A DNA stretch of 64,000 nt from Romboutsia sedimentorum (GCF_030131845.1 NZ_JASKYM010000010.1:1-64000), one strand, 5' to 3'; shown: positions 37,963-46,613, counted from the stretch's first letter. A program made the numbers and translations. Notes: generated by a model from the sequence alone, not told the origin.

Positions 37963-38283
37963 TTGAGTTCTTATGTTAGCTTAATTTATGATCGAATTGA
38001 CTTTTTAGAGTTTAAACAAAATATAATTTTTTTAAAACAACCTCAACATAGCGCATCTATTTTTTACGACCTTACACTAGATGATTTCTTAAAAATAAGA
38101 GATTTTACATCTTCAGTTGAACAAAAGATAGATGACGGTGAAAAATATACCGCTAATGACTATGAAAAAGGCTTGTTTGAAATATGGGCACCAATTAAAA
38201 GCTATCCTTCCTCTTCTACTTTAGTTGCAAAATCACTTATGAGTGAAGATAAATTCAATTCTTTGTTTAAGTATTATAATTAA
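37963..38283 (+). CDS. Unknown 106-aa protein (TTG start)
   Basis: I do not recognise this protein. It is soluble-looking, mixed alpha/beta and slightly acidic, with many aromatic residues (SLIYDRIDFLEFKQNIIFL; DYEKGLFEIWAPIKSYP) and no Cys. The start must be TTG at 37963: GGAGGTGAT lies directly upstream and no ATG is available nearby. It is a single plus-strand gene between two minus-strand units, with its own terminator. Confidence 0.65.
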   Translation: MSSYVSLIYDRIDFLEFKQNIIFLKQPQHSASIFYDLTLDDFLKIRDFTSSVEQKIDDGEKYTANDYEKGLFEIWAPIKSYPSSSTLVAKSLMSEDKFNSLFKYYN

Positions 38284-38302
38284 TTTATTATATATTTTTT
38301 AT

Positions 38303-38327
38303 ATGAGGAGAATATATTTTTCCTCAT
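38303..38327. terminator. Terminator between convergent genes
   Basis: ATGAGGAGAA, a five-base loop and TTTTCCTCAT form a ten-pair stem with one G-U, followed by a T-rich tail. It lies between the unknown 106-aa gene and the secreted MBL hydrolase gene. Confidence 0.75.
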
Positions 38328-38331
38328 CCTT

Positions 38332-39213
38332 TTATTTATTTCCAGGCTTATAGCTCCCCACTTTACAATCTGTACTTATACCGTCTTTAGTAGATGTAAA
38401 CACAATATCTGAGCATTCATCACTTCTATGAACTTCTATATTCTTATCTTTTAATAGTTGCATAGTTTCTTTGTGAGGATGACCATACTTATTGTTTTTT
38501 CCAGTTAATATAACTGCATATTTTGGATTTACTCTTTCTATAAACTTTTTACTTGAACTACTATGAGATCCATGGTGACCTACTTTTAATAAATCAATAT
38601 TACTCTCTTTTATCTTTGATTCAATTTCAGCTTCTGCATCTCCCATTAAAAGTACTCTGTCATCTCCATTTGTATATAAAAGCACCAAAGAATTATTGTT
38701 TGGGTCATCACTAGCTGCTACTGATAATACTTTAAATGTTGATGTTGATAGCTTAAATTCACTATTCATCAAAGGCACACTTGGGCTTAGTCCTTTATCT
38801 GATGCTGCTTGTATAAAGTCTCTATAAGTTTTAGTTTGAGCATCCCCGTTACTTACATATAAGTTATTTATTTTTATTTCTTCTGCAACTTTATCTAATC
38901 CACCTATATGATCAGCATGAGGATGAGTTGCAAACACATATTCTAGTTCTTTTACACCTTGTTTTTTTATGTAATTTACTACTAAATCTTCATCATCATT
39001 ATCTCCACCATCTATAAGTGCAGCTTTATTGTCTTGTGTTATTAATATTGAATCTGAATTTCCTGTGTTTATAAAATGTATTTGTGCATTAGGACTGCTT
39101 TTTACAGATACACTTCCTTCACTTTTTTTATTTAAAGATTGACACCCAATTTGTACATATCCCACCATAAATATGATTAACAGTGATAATATTTTTTTCA
39201 TTTTAAAATTCAT
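38332..39213 (-). CDS. Exported MBL-fold hydrolase (ComEC C-terminal type)
   Basis: The 293 residues start with a signal segment (about 5-22) and a possible lipid-anchored Cys24 (QIGC, a weak lipobox). A metallo-beta-lactamase fold follows: THPHADH at 96-102, LLMGDAE, and VGHHGSHSS. This is the ComEC/Rec2 C-terminal subfamily without the channel domain. In ComEC this domain degrades the non-transforming DNA strand. The free exported form may be an extracellular nuclease or another phosphodiesterase; this is inference. AAAGGGG precedes the ATG. Confidence 0.82.
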   Translation of the reverse strand: MNFKMKKILSLLIIFMVGYVQIGCQSLNKKSEGSVSVKSSPNAQIHFINTGNSDSILITQDNKAALIDGGDNDDEDLVVNYIKKQGVKELEYVFATHPHADHIGGLDKVAEEIKINNLYVSNGDAQTKTYRDFIQAASDKGLSPSVPLMNSEFKLSTSTFKVLSVAASDDPNNNSLVLLYTNGDDRVLLMGDAEAEIESKIKESNIDLLKVGHHGSHSSSSKKFIERVNPKYAVILTGKNNKYGHPHKETMQLLKDKNIEVHRSDECSDIVFTSTKDGISTDCKVGSYKPGNK

Positions 39214-39291
39214 TTAGTTTCCCCTTTTTGATTGCTTTTTTAGTGTTTATTTGTTGCAGTTTTTAAAACCAAATTATCATATTTTGTAACC

Positions 39292-39327
39292 TATTGATAA
39301 TACTATATATAGTATAAACTATCAATA
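39292..39327 (-). promoter_or_regulatory. Promoter of the exported MBL gene, embedded in a dyad
   Basis: On the minus strand TTGATA (39320-39325) and TATTAT (39297-39302) are spaced by 17 bases. Both lie within the arms of TATTGATA (39292-39299) and TATCAATA (39320-39327), with an inner palindrome ATACTATATATAGTAT between. The overlap of promoter core and symmetry suggests a repressor site. The AT-rich context makes chance symmetry possible. Confidence 0.5.
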
Positions 39328-39360
39328 TTTCATAATTTATAAAATATATTTACACAATAA

Positions 39361-39392
39361 AAAAACACTTAGTAATTTTACCAAGTGTTTTA
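39361..39392. terminator. Terminator after the 55-aa membrane protein
   Basis: AAAACACTTAGTA and TACCAAGTGTTTT pair with one mismatch. They stand about 75 bases after the stop of the small minus-strand gene and are followed by a run of T on that strand. Confidence 0.7.
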
Positions 39393-39465
39393 TATCTTAA
39401 TTATGATTGCTATTATATAGTGCACTAACCTATTTTAAAATGCATCTACTCAAGTATATTTATGA

Positions 39466-39633
39466 CTATTTTTCGTTTAATTTATCTAGTTTATTTTCTA
39501 TATTAGTAATTCTTTGCTCTATTGATTTTCTATTTAATGCAAGTTTCTTAATAACTGTATAAATACAAACAGGTATTGCTATAATAAGTATTGTATTAAA
39601 TATTTGAAAAATTAATTCAATCGTTATCCCCAT
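39466..39633 (-). CDS. Small membrane protein with coiled-coil tail (55 aa)
   Basis: This short gene has a clear ribosome site (AAGGGGGATG before the ATG). It encodes a hydrophobic segment at about 4-27 (IFNTILIIAIPVCIYTVI) followed by a charged heptad-like tail (NRKSIEQRITNIENKLDKL). It lies between the terminators of yebC and its own. I do not recognise a family with certainty; its layout is like small DUF4083 or YvrJ-type proteins. Position, ribosome site and composition argue for a real gene. Confidence 0.65.
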   Translation of the reverse strand: MGITIELIFQIFNTILIIAIPVCIYTVIKKLALNRKSIEQRITNIENKLDKLNEK

Positions 39634-39667
39634 AAATTCATCCCCCTTAAATATATATTATTATATA

Positions 39668-39727
39668 AAAAACACCTCCAAACTATTTATATAGATTAAT
39701 CTATAGGTCTTAATTTAGAGGTGTTTT
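39668..39727. terminator. Terminator after yebC
   Basis: AAAAACACCTC pairs with GAGGTGTTTT around a loop that itself contains TATAGATTAATCTATA. It stands 17 bases after the yebC stop on the minus strand. Confidence 0.8.
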
Positions 39728-39744
39728 GATTTATATATTTTTAA

Positions 39745-40467
39745 TTATTCAGCCATTTCCCAGTTATGGTATATGTTTTGAACATCATCGTCATCTTCAA
39801 GCATGTCAACTAATTTGTGCATGAATTTTAACTGTTCTTCTTCAGTTAATTCAGCAGTTGTTTGAGGTATTAACTTAACATCTGCAGATATAAATTCATA
39901 TCCTTTAGCTTGTAATTCATCTCTAACAGCAGCAAAATCTTCTGGCATTGTTATTACTTCATATCCATCTTCTTCAGTTATAAAGTCTTCTGCTCCAGCT
40001 TCTAATGCTATTTCCATTAATTCTTCTTCTGATACATCATCATTAGCTTCTATTAATATTTGTCCTTTATTGTCAAACATGAATGATACACATCCACTAG
40101 TTCCTAAGTTACCACCATTTTTATCAAAGTAATATCTTACGTTACCAGCTGTTCTATTTTTGTTGTCAGTTAAAGTTTCAACTATAACAGCAACTCCACC
40201 AGGTCCGTATCCTTCGTAAACTATTGTTTCATAGTTTTCGTTAGCTCCAGCTCCTGCTCCTTTAGCTACTGCTCTGTCTATATTGTCACTTGGCATATTA
40301 TCAGCTCTAGCTTTTTCTATAGCTGTTTTTAATGTTGCATTATAGTCTGGATTTCCTCCACCCTCTTTAGCTGCAACTGTTATTGCTCTAGCATGCTTAG
40401 TGAATATTTTAGCTCTTTTAGCGTCCTGTTTACCTTTTTTGTTGATTATGTTTCCTATACGACCCAT
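39745..40467 (-). CDS. yebC: YebC/PmpR-family protein
   Basis: A 240-residue YebC. The start is [20 protein letters not shown], the [18 protein letters not shown] block lies in the middle, and an acidic C-terminal region ends in [16 protein letters not shown]. The family includes transcription regulators and, by recent work in other bacteria, factors that help ribosomes through proline stretches. Both fit a single-gene unit; I cannot choose from the sequence. AAGGAGTG precedes the ATG. Confidence 0.92.
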   Translation of the reverse strand: MGRIGNIINKKGKQDAKRAKIFTKHARAITVAAKEGGGNPDYNATLKTAIEKARADNMPSDNIDRAVAKGAGAGANENYETIVYEGYGPGGVAVIVETLTDNKNRTAGNVRYYFDKNGGNLGTSGCVSFMFDNKGQILIEANDDVSEEELMEIALEAGAEDFITEEDGYEVITMPEDFAAVRDELQAKGYEFISADVKLIPQTTAELTEEEQLKFMHKLVDMLEDDDDVQNIYHNWEMAE

Positions 40468-40607
40468 AATTCCACTCCTTACTACATTTTATTAGTTTAT
40501 ATATTACTTGAGGGTAAATATGTATGGTTTACACCCATTTGTTTAGTATATATTTAGTGATTTTATTATCACTCGTAAATTTTAGCACAAATAGTTAAAT
40601 TAGTAAA

Positions 40608-41363
40608 TTAGAACTTAGGAGGTTTAGGTGCTATATGTCTTTTATGCTCACTAATTGTATGAAGTCTTTGGATTATTTGAGCATCCTTTTGAGGGACTTC
40701 ATCTAATCTTCCTTCAACAACTGCATCTATCATATCATAAGTTGTTCCCATTTCTATCTCGTCAGTTTGACCTTCCCAAAGTCCTGCAGAAGGTGATTTG
40801 TTTATAACATCATCACAAACTCCAAGTACTTTTGCCCACTCATATACTTCTCTTTTAGTAAGATTTGCAAGAGGTACTAAGTCAACTCCTCCATCTCCAT
40901 ATTTAGTAAAGTATCCTGTATGTATTTCTGCCGCATTATCAGTTCCAACTACTAAATACCCTAAATTATTTGCAACTGTATATACAGTACTCATTCTTAC
41001 TCTTGCTCTAAGGTTTGCGTCTGTCATTTTTAAATAATCTTGCTTATATAAATTCTTTTCTTTAAGAGAATTTACCACGGTATCTAAAATCAAGTTTTGA
41101 GGCTCTGTAAGGTCTAAATCAATGTATTCTATATTACATCCATTAATAACCTTTAGGGCGTCTTCTCTATCTTCAGGGTTGCTTTTTATGCTCATTATTA
41201 CCCCCATAGAATCATTAGGAAATGCTTTTTTTATTAGATATGCAACTACCGCTGAGTCGATACCTCCAGATACTCCTACTACTAACCCCTTACCATTAGC
41301 TTCATTAACTTTATCTCTTAACCATTGAACTGTTTTATCTATTTTCACGTTCATTTCAGTCAT
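40608..41363 (-). CDS. nadE: NH3-dependent NAD synthetase
   Basis: The 251 residues have the ATP-pyrophosphatase loop GVSGGIDSAVVAYL near residue 30, GTDNAAEIHTGYFTKYGDGG and KSPSAGLWEGQTDE. No glutaminase domain is present, so ammonia is the nitrogen source. It makes NAD from deamido-NAD. I place the start at the ATG at 41363 with GAGGAG eight bases upstream, not at 41405. The gene is divergent from the TauE/SafE pair. Confidence 0.95.
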   Translation of the reverse strand: MTEMNVKIDKTVQWLRDKVNEANGKGLVVGVSGGIDSAVVAYLIKKAFPNDSMGVIMSIKSNPEDREDALKVINGCNIEYIDLDLTEPQNLILDTVVNSLKEKNLYKQDYLKMTDANLRARVRMSTVYTVANNLGYLVVGTDNAAEIHTGYFTKYGDGGVDLVPLANLTKREVYEWAKVLGVCDDVINKSPSAGLWEGQTDEIEMGTTYDMIDAVVEGRLDEVPQKDAQIIQRLHTISEHKRHIAPKPPKF

Positions 41364-41554
41364 GATTTTCTCCTCTCTTTTATTTATAATTTTATATGAA
41401 TCCATTATAACATATTTTTTTTAATGTTATATAATGTAGGTTTATATACTATTAACTTGTTTTGTTTATTGTAATGGTTAAAAATAATATAAACCTCTCT
41501 TATATAAATATAATTTACTATTTATGTTCAAAATATATACAGAAGGTGATAAAT

Positions 41555-41923
41555 ATGAAAATTAAACATTCTAGTTTTAATATTAGAAATTCAATAATAG
41601 GTATTTTTACAGGTTTTATCAATGGTATATTTGGTTCTGGTGGAGGCACTCTTTTAGTTCCAATCTTAAATAATATTGTTAAAGTTGAGGAACATGAATC
41701 TCACGCTACAGCTTTAGCCATAATAATATTTTTAACAGGTGCAAGTTCTGCAATATATATATATAACGGAACCTATGATGTCTCCCTAACACTTAAAGTC
41801 GCTGTTGGAAGTATTATTGGTGGTATTATTGGTGCCAAGATTTTATGTAAAGTCACAGGAAGGTTTCTTAGAATTTCATTTGGGCTAATAATGATAGTAG
41901 CTGCATTAAGGATGGTGTTTTAA
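41555..41923 (+). CDS. TauE/SafE-family permease, N-terminal half
   Basis: A 122-residue membrane protein with about four helices and the TSUP motif GIFGSGGGTLLVP at the start. Usual TauE/SafE proteins are about 250 residues with two such halves; this covers only the first. Its stop overlaps the ATG of the second half by one base (TAATG). AGAAGGTGAT precedes the ATG at 41555; the longer frame from 41462 lacks a ribosome site. It probably exports a sulfur compound or organic acid as a two-subunit carrier (inference). Confidence 0.8.
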   Translation: MKIKHSSFNIRNSIIGIFTGFINGIFGSGGGTLLVPILNNIVKVEEHESHATALAIIIFLTGASSAIYIYNGTYDVSLTLKVAVGSIIGGIIGAKILCKVTGRFLRISFGLIMIVAALRMVF

Positions 41924-42300
41924 TGTTATTTGTTACAATTGGATTTTTTGCTGGTATTATTGGTGGAATGGGTATGGGTGGAGGTACAATTTTAATACCT
42001 GCTCTTATATTGTTTGCAAGTATAGATCCCAAAATAGCTCAAAGTATAAATTTACTATCTTCAATACCAATGACTATAATCGCTTTATTTATACATATTA
42101 AAAATAAAAAAGTGGTACTTAGCTTAGTTTTACCTATAGCTTCATTCGGTATTTTAGGTGCTATATGCGGTTCATTTTTAGCTACTTATTTATCTTCACA
42201 AATTCTAAAAAAAGCATTTGGAGTATTTTTATTAATAATAGGTTTAATAGAAGTAAAAAAAGGAATTTGTTGTCCTAAAAAAAATACTTGTCCTAAATAA
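41923..42300 (+). CDS. TauE/SafE-family permease, C-terminal half
   Basis: The 125 residues have four helices and the second TSUP motif (GIIGGMGMGGGTILIPALI). A short Cys-containing tail follows (CCPKKNTCPK), which may bind metal or sit at the membrane face. It is coupled to the first half by a TAATG overlap. Each half keeps its own Gly-rich motif, so this is a split but complete transporter, not a frameshifted one: each ORF has its own start, and the first stop is shared with the second start. Confidence 0.8.
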   Translation: MLFVTIGFFAGIIGGMGMGGGTILIPALILFASIDPKIAQSINLLSSIPMTIIALFIHIKNKKVVLSLVLPIASFGILGAICGSFLATYLSSQILKKAFGVFLLIIGLIEVKKGICCPKKNTCPK

Positions 42301-42318
42301 CTAAGCTTAATTATCTTA

Positions 42319-42361
42319 AAAATAAGTGGATAAATATTAAAATTATTTATCCACTTATTTT
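42319..42361. terminator. Bidirectional terminator after the TauE/SafE pair
   Basis: AAAATAAGTGGATAAAT and ATTTATCCACTTATTTT form a 17-pair stem with a nine-base loop between convergent genes. Confidence 0.88.
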
Positions 42362-42432
42362 ATTTTTACTAACCAAATTATAAATTTTTCTATTATTGGA
42401 TAAACATGCACTTATTAATTTTCACTATATTA

Positions 42433-42933
42433 TTATTTTTTTATATTAGATTCTCCTAATAAAAATCCTATAGATATACACATAAGGTCTCTTAAATGGG
42501 ATATGGACTGGATATTTTGAGAATTATCAGTAATATATATTACTAATATACAAATTATAGATACTAAGCAAACGAATAGTGCTATAGATATCTGTATAAG
42601 ATTGCCCTCTTTATAATTATATATTTCTATTTCTTCTTCACATTCTTCTTCATTTATTGCTCTACTCATCGAATTATTAATCTTTGTTTTTTGAGTTTTA
42701 ATATTTGAACTTAACAAAAAACCAAATATAGATGATAAACTAGATCTAAAGACAACTCCAACTGACTGCCTCATTCCACTATCACCATTACTGTAAAATG
42801 CAATAAATATTACAGATATAAATAATAGCATTCCTGTTATAATTAAAGCTTTTGCTGAAATGTTTAGTTTATCCCAATCATTGCATAACTCTTCTAATAA
42901 AGCACGTCTTCTATCACAACCTCTATTACTCAT
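42433..42933 (-). CDS. Unknown membrane protein (166 aa)
   Basis: Not recognised. The N-terminus is basic and contains Cys (MSNRGCDRRRALLEELC). A helix at about 30-50 follows, then a second weak segment (about 62-78). A charged cytoplasmic loop contains NEEECEEEIEIYNY. A helix pair lies at about 113-135 and 143-160. AAGGTG is eight bases before the ATG at 42933; an in-frame GTG at 42942 is possible but overlaps that site. It is a single-gene unit with no informative neighbours. Confidence 0.65.
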   Translation of the reverse strand: MSNRGCDRRRALLEELCNDWDKLNISAKALIITGMLLFISVIFIAFYSNGDSGMRQSVGVVFRSSLSSIFGFLLSSNIKTQKTKINNSMSRAINEEECEEEIEIYNYKEGNLIQISIALFVCLVSIICILVIYITDNSQNIQSISHLRDLMCISIGFLLGESNIKK

Positions 42934-43037
42934 ACACCTCACACCTTATATATTTTGCTTATGATATACTTTATAAATATCATATTAGTATAATATTTTT
43001 TAATGTTCTTAATGGTGCATAAAATATAAGCTAAACT

Positions 43038-43682
43038 CTACAATATTATATTTCCATCTACTTCTGATAAATATAATTCTTCTCTTATTTGTATATCTGC
43101 TGTTGCACTAGTTATGTCTGTTATTTTAGTCATTATATTTTCAACTTCATTACTTCTTGAATATACAACTATCTCAACATTTTCTTCATATATAGTATCT
43201 TTGATGAAGTATCCCATATTCATTATTTCATTTTGAACTTTTCCAAGTTGAGTGTAATCTATCTTAATACTAACTTCTCTATAAAGTACCTTTTGTATTA
43301 CTTGCCCTGCTTCTATACCTATTTTAGCTCCTTTAGTATAAGCTCTAACCAATCCTCCAGCTCCTAGCTTTATCCCCCCAAAGTATCTAGTAACAACAAT
43401 TACCACATCTCTTAAGTCTTCTTTTTTTATAACTTCTAATGTAGGAATACCTGCTGTCCCTTGTGGTTCTCCATCATCACTATACCTTTGTATATTCATA
43501 TTTTTACCAACTGTATATGACCATACATTATGTCTTGCGTCTTTATGCTTTTTCTTTATTTCATTAATAAATTCTATTGCTTCTTCTTCACTTTTTATTG
43601 GCTTTGCATATCCTATAAATGTAGATTTTTCTATTGTAATTTCATCCATTCCAAATTCATGCAATGTTTTATATGTACTCAT
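43038..43682 (-). CDS. YigZ/IMPACT-family protein
   Basis: The 214 residues have the UPF0029 core: KSTFIGYAKPIKSEEEAIEF, DARHNVWSY, YSDDGEPQGTAGIPTLEVI, VTRYFGGIKLGAGGLVRAY, and a C-terminal DUF1949 ferredoxin-like domain. Eukaryotic IMPACT proteins regulate GCN2. The bacterial role is unclear but probably concerns translation or nucleotide binding. GGAGGAG precedes the ATG at 43682. The TTG at 43694 lies within the ribosome site. Confidence 0.9.
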   Translation of the reverse strand: MSTYKTLHEFGMDEITIEKSTFIGYAKPIKSEEEAIEFINEIKKKHKDARHNVWSYTVGKNMNIQRYSDDGEPQGTAGIPTLEVIKKEDLRDVVIVVTRYFGGIKLGAGGLVRAYTKGAKIGIEAGQVIQKVLYREVSIKIDYTQLGKVQNEIMNMGYFIKDTIYEENVEIVVYSRSNEVENIMTKITDITSATADIQIREELYLSEVDGNIIL

Positions 43683-43851
43683 AATCTCCTCCAATTTTAT
43701 AAATTCAATTTTAAAATATATATCAATAAAAATTAATTAAATTATGCTTAACTAAATTTTTTTAATTTTAATAAATTATATTTATTTACATAATATCTAT
43801 TATTTATTATATCTGTTATTTATTATATCCAATATAATTGTATAAATCAAA

Positions 43852-43876
43852 AAAGAAAGGGCTATGCCCTTTCTTT
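43852..43876. terminator. Terminator after the Nudix gene
   Basis: AAAGAAAGGGC, a three-base loop and GCCCTTTCTTT form an 11-pair perfect stem 26 bases after the Nudix stop on the minus strand. Confidence 0.85.
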
Positions 43877-43902
43877 AATTTATCTTCTAATTTATTAATC
43901 AT

Positions 43903-44340
43903 TTACAGTACAGCATTGCTCTCTGCATCTTGTTTTTTTAGTTCTTTATATTTTTTATATGATATCTCTACTAAAGATTTCTCTTTGCTGTGTGTTAACA
44001 TATCTATGGCATCTTTTACTTTAAAAAAGCCACCATCGACAAGTTCATCCTTTAGTATGTATTGGGTATTTTCAGTTTCCATGATATACCACATTATTGC
44101 ATTACATACTCGTTGTTGTCTACTTCTTGAAAAAAACTCATACATAGTGTCTCCAGCTACATCAATTACACTAGCATCTATACCTGTTTCTTCCTTTACT
44201 CTAAGAACTGCACTATCATATTGAAGTTCTTTATCATAAATCTTACCTTTTGGAAGTGTCCACTCAGCTCTATCATTTTTTATCATAAGTACTTTATTTG
44301 CATAAAATACTACTCCACCTGCGCAACGTCTTACTATCAT
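43903..44340 (-). CDS. Nudix-family hydrolase with altered Nudix box
   Basis: The 145 residues have a Nudix fold and the stretch PKGKIYDKELQYDSAV followed by LRVKEETGI. The consensus box is G-x5-E-x7-REUxEExGU. Here the EE-T-G part is present, but the R-E pair is L-R. The two central metal-binding Glu remain. The substrate may be a diadenosine polyphosphate or mutagenic nucleotide, as for other short Nudix proteins, or activity may be reduced. The substrate is not assigned. Confidence 0.8.
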   Translation of the reverse strand: MIVRRCAGGVVFYANKVLMIKNDRAEWTLPKGKIYDKELQYDSAVLRVKEETGIDASVIDVAGDTMYEFFSRSRQQRVCNAIMWYIMETENTQYILKDELVDGGFFKVKDAIDMLTHSKEKSLVEISYKKYKELKKQDAESNAVL

Positions 44341-44442
44341 TTTAACCCCTCCTATTAACTTTATTTTTATGTTAACTTCTGGAGATACACCATAGATAAA
44401 TAGTTAATTTGTTCATTATATGTTAAGTATTAATTGTTTATG

Positions 44443-45108
44443 TTATTTATCTGATTTTTCTAATGTATCAATAGCCTCTTCATATGCTCTTAACACATAG
44501 TCTTTTTCAAATTGTTTTTTATTCTTAAGCTGTCTTAACATTCTTAAACTATTTTCATTCCCTATCTTAGAAAGTGCTTTTGCACAATACTGTTTAGTTT
44601 GTGGATTAGTGTCATATAGGCCTCTTTGTAAGTACTCTCTACTGCTTGGTGATTCTATTTTTCTAAGAGCTGAATATGTTATTCTCCTTACGTCTGAATG
44701 TCTATGACTAGTTAGAGGATGTAGTAGTTTTAAAAACCTATCATCCTTTAATTCGCCAGTTGCCCAAATCAAAATCATAAGGTCTTCAGCATTTTTTTCA
44801 ATTAGTATTCTTTTGTAAAGTCTTCTTTTAAGGTCTATCATTCTTTCACTATTTAACTCACTCATAAATTGTAGTCTATCGTGTTTATTTAATACTAGAA
44901 ATTTATCTATAGTGTCCTTAGATAGTTCTACCTTATCTCTAAGCATTGCCTTTATCTCTAACTTAGCCATTATTAATTGGTCATTAACTTGTGAAATTGA
45001 TAAATTCCTTATTTTACTGATTTGAGATACTGTCTTTGATTCTTTGTATAGAAGATATGTTACGTAATAGTCTTCCAAGTTGTCTATATTATCCCAACTT
45101 ATATTCAT
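44443..45108 (-). CDS. HEAT-repeat protein
   Basis: The 221 residues start with a helix-turn-helix-like stretch (SKTVSQISKIRNLSISQVNDQL). After a helical middle come two to three HEAT repeats (HSDVRRITYSALRKIESPSSREYL; QTKQYCAKALSKIGNENSLRML). It is eight bases downstream of hflX and so in the same operon, which hints at a role near the ribosome. I cannot name a function. The sequence gives only the repeat fold. Confidence 0.7.
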   Translation of the reverse strand: MNISWDNIDNLEDYYVTYLLYKESKTVSQISKIRNLSISQVNDQLIMAKLEIKAMLRDKVELSKDTIDKFLVLNKHDRLQFMSELNSERMIDLKRRLYKRILIEKNAEDLMILIWATGELKDDRFLKLLHPLTSHRHSDVRRITYSALRKIESPSSREYLQRGLYDTNPQTKQYCAKALSKIGNENSLRMLRQLKNKKQFEKDYVLRAYEEAIDTLEKSDK

Positions 45109-45116
45109 AACACTAC

Positions 45117-46400
45117 CTACTTATCTAATATATACTCTTTATATATATTATAGTCTGCTTCTTGTAAATTTACATCAAGAGTTATTCCATTTTCTACATA
45201 TTCAAAACTTTCCACATTATATTTATCTTTGACTTTACTAAATATATCTCCTCTTTCGTAAGGTAGTAAAAGTTTTACTGCATATGTTTTTTCCATTATT
45301 GCATCTTGAACAAGCTGTAATAACTCATCCATATTTGTACCTTTTTTAGCTGATATATATATTGTCTCATCAGTATTTTTAGGATATATATCTAAATCTA
45401 ATCTATCAATTTTATTATATACTATTATAGTTTGTTTATCATTTGCACCTAATTCTTTAAGTACTTTTTCTGTAGTGCTCTTTTGAAGTTCATAACTGCT
45501 ATTTGTAGCATCTATTACATGTAGTATTAAGTCTGCATAATGAACTTCTTCTAGCGTTGCTTTAAATGCATCTACTAAGTCATGTGGTAATTTACTAACA
45601 AATCCAACAGTATCTACAACTAAAAACTCTTTTTTATTTGGTAATAAAGCTTTTCTAAGAGTTACATCTAAAGTAGCAAATAACATATCTTTTGCAAAAA
45701 CTTCTTTTTCTTTTTCATAGTCTTTATGAGTTTTTATTAATTCATTTAATAAAGTAGATTTACCTGCATTTGTATATCCTACTATTGCAACTATAGGTAT
45801 ATTAGATTTTAAACGTTGAACTCTTTGAGTTTCTCTGACTTTTCTAATTTCTTTAAGCTCACGTCTTATATCTGCTGCTTTATTAAGTATATGTCTTTTA
45901 TCTATTTCTAATTTTTGTTCTCCTGGACCTCTAGCGCCGATTCCTGAACCAGTTTTACCTAGAGCTCCTCCCATTCCTGAAAGTCTTGGTAGTCTGTATT
46001 TTAACTGAGCAATTTCTACTTGAAGTTTACCTTCTTTTGTTAATGCCCTTTGAGCAAATATGTCTAATATTAAAGTAGTTCTATCTATAACTTTTACACC
46101 AACTACTTCTTCTATATTTCTTATATGTGCACCTGATAATTCATCATTAAAAATTACTACTGTTGCACCTAAAGAATCTGCATATGCTTTTATTTCTTCA
46201 ACTTTTCCTTTTCCTACATAAAATGCTGCATCTCTAGTTTGTTTATTTTGAATTAAACTTCCTACTACCTCAGCACCTGCAGCTTTTGCTAATTCTTTTA
46301 ATTCTTCCATTGATTCATTTATATCAATATCATCAATTTTTCTTGCTGTAGAAGTTATATTAAGTCCTACAAGCAGCGCTCTTTCTTGTTTTTCTTCCAT
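45117..46400 (-). CDS. hflX: GTPase HflX
   Basis: A 427-residue GTPase. The N-terminal HflX domain includes VGKGKVEEIKAYADSLGA and an Arg-rich linker GGALGKTGSGIGARGPGEQK. The G domain has G1 GYTNAGKSTLLNEL, G3 DTVGFVSKLP and G4 NKID. HflX splits stalled or inactive ribosomes, especially under heat or antibiotic stress. It is first in a two-gene operon with the HEAT protein. Confidence 0.94.
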   Translation of the reverse strand: MEEKQERALLVGLNITSTARKIDDIDINESMEELKELAKAAGAEVVGSLIQNKQTRDAAFYVGKGKVEEIKAYADSLGATVVIFNDELSGAHIRNIEEVVGVKVIDRTTLILDIFAQRALTKEGKLQVEIAQLKYRLPRLSGMGGALGKTGSGIGARGPGEQKLEIDKRHILNKAADIRRELKEIRKVRETQRVQRLKSNIPIVAIVGYTNAGKSTLLNELIKTHKDYEKEKEVFAKDMLFATLDVTLRKALLPNKKEFLVVDTVGFVSKLPHDLVDAFKATLEEVHYADLILHVIDATNSSYELQKSTTEKVLKELGANDKQTIIVYNKIDRLDLDIYPKNTDETIYISAKKGTNMDELLQLVQDAIMEKTYAVKLLLPYERGDIFSKVKDKYNVESFEYVENGITLDVNLQEADYNIYKEYILDK

Positions 46401-46613
46401 GATAACACCTCTTTATTTTTAATACTTATTTAATATTCATTTTAAATTATTAATTTAATACTTTTTCTTTTGTATATATAATTTATTTCATATAATAAAT
46501 TATATTCACTTTAAGTTATATATAAATACTTATATAGAAATCTTTTTTATTATACCACTAATGTAAATATTTAGTATAATTATATTGATAGATACAATTA
46601 GGAGGTAAATAAT

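Noticed and set aside
40560-40580. AGTGAT / ATCACT hairpin after nadE
   Set aside because: Six pairs without a T-run; too weak to call a terminator.
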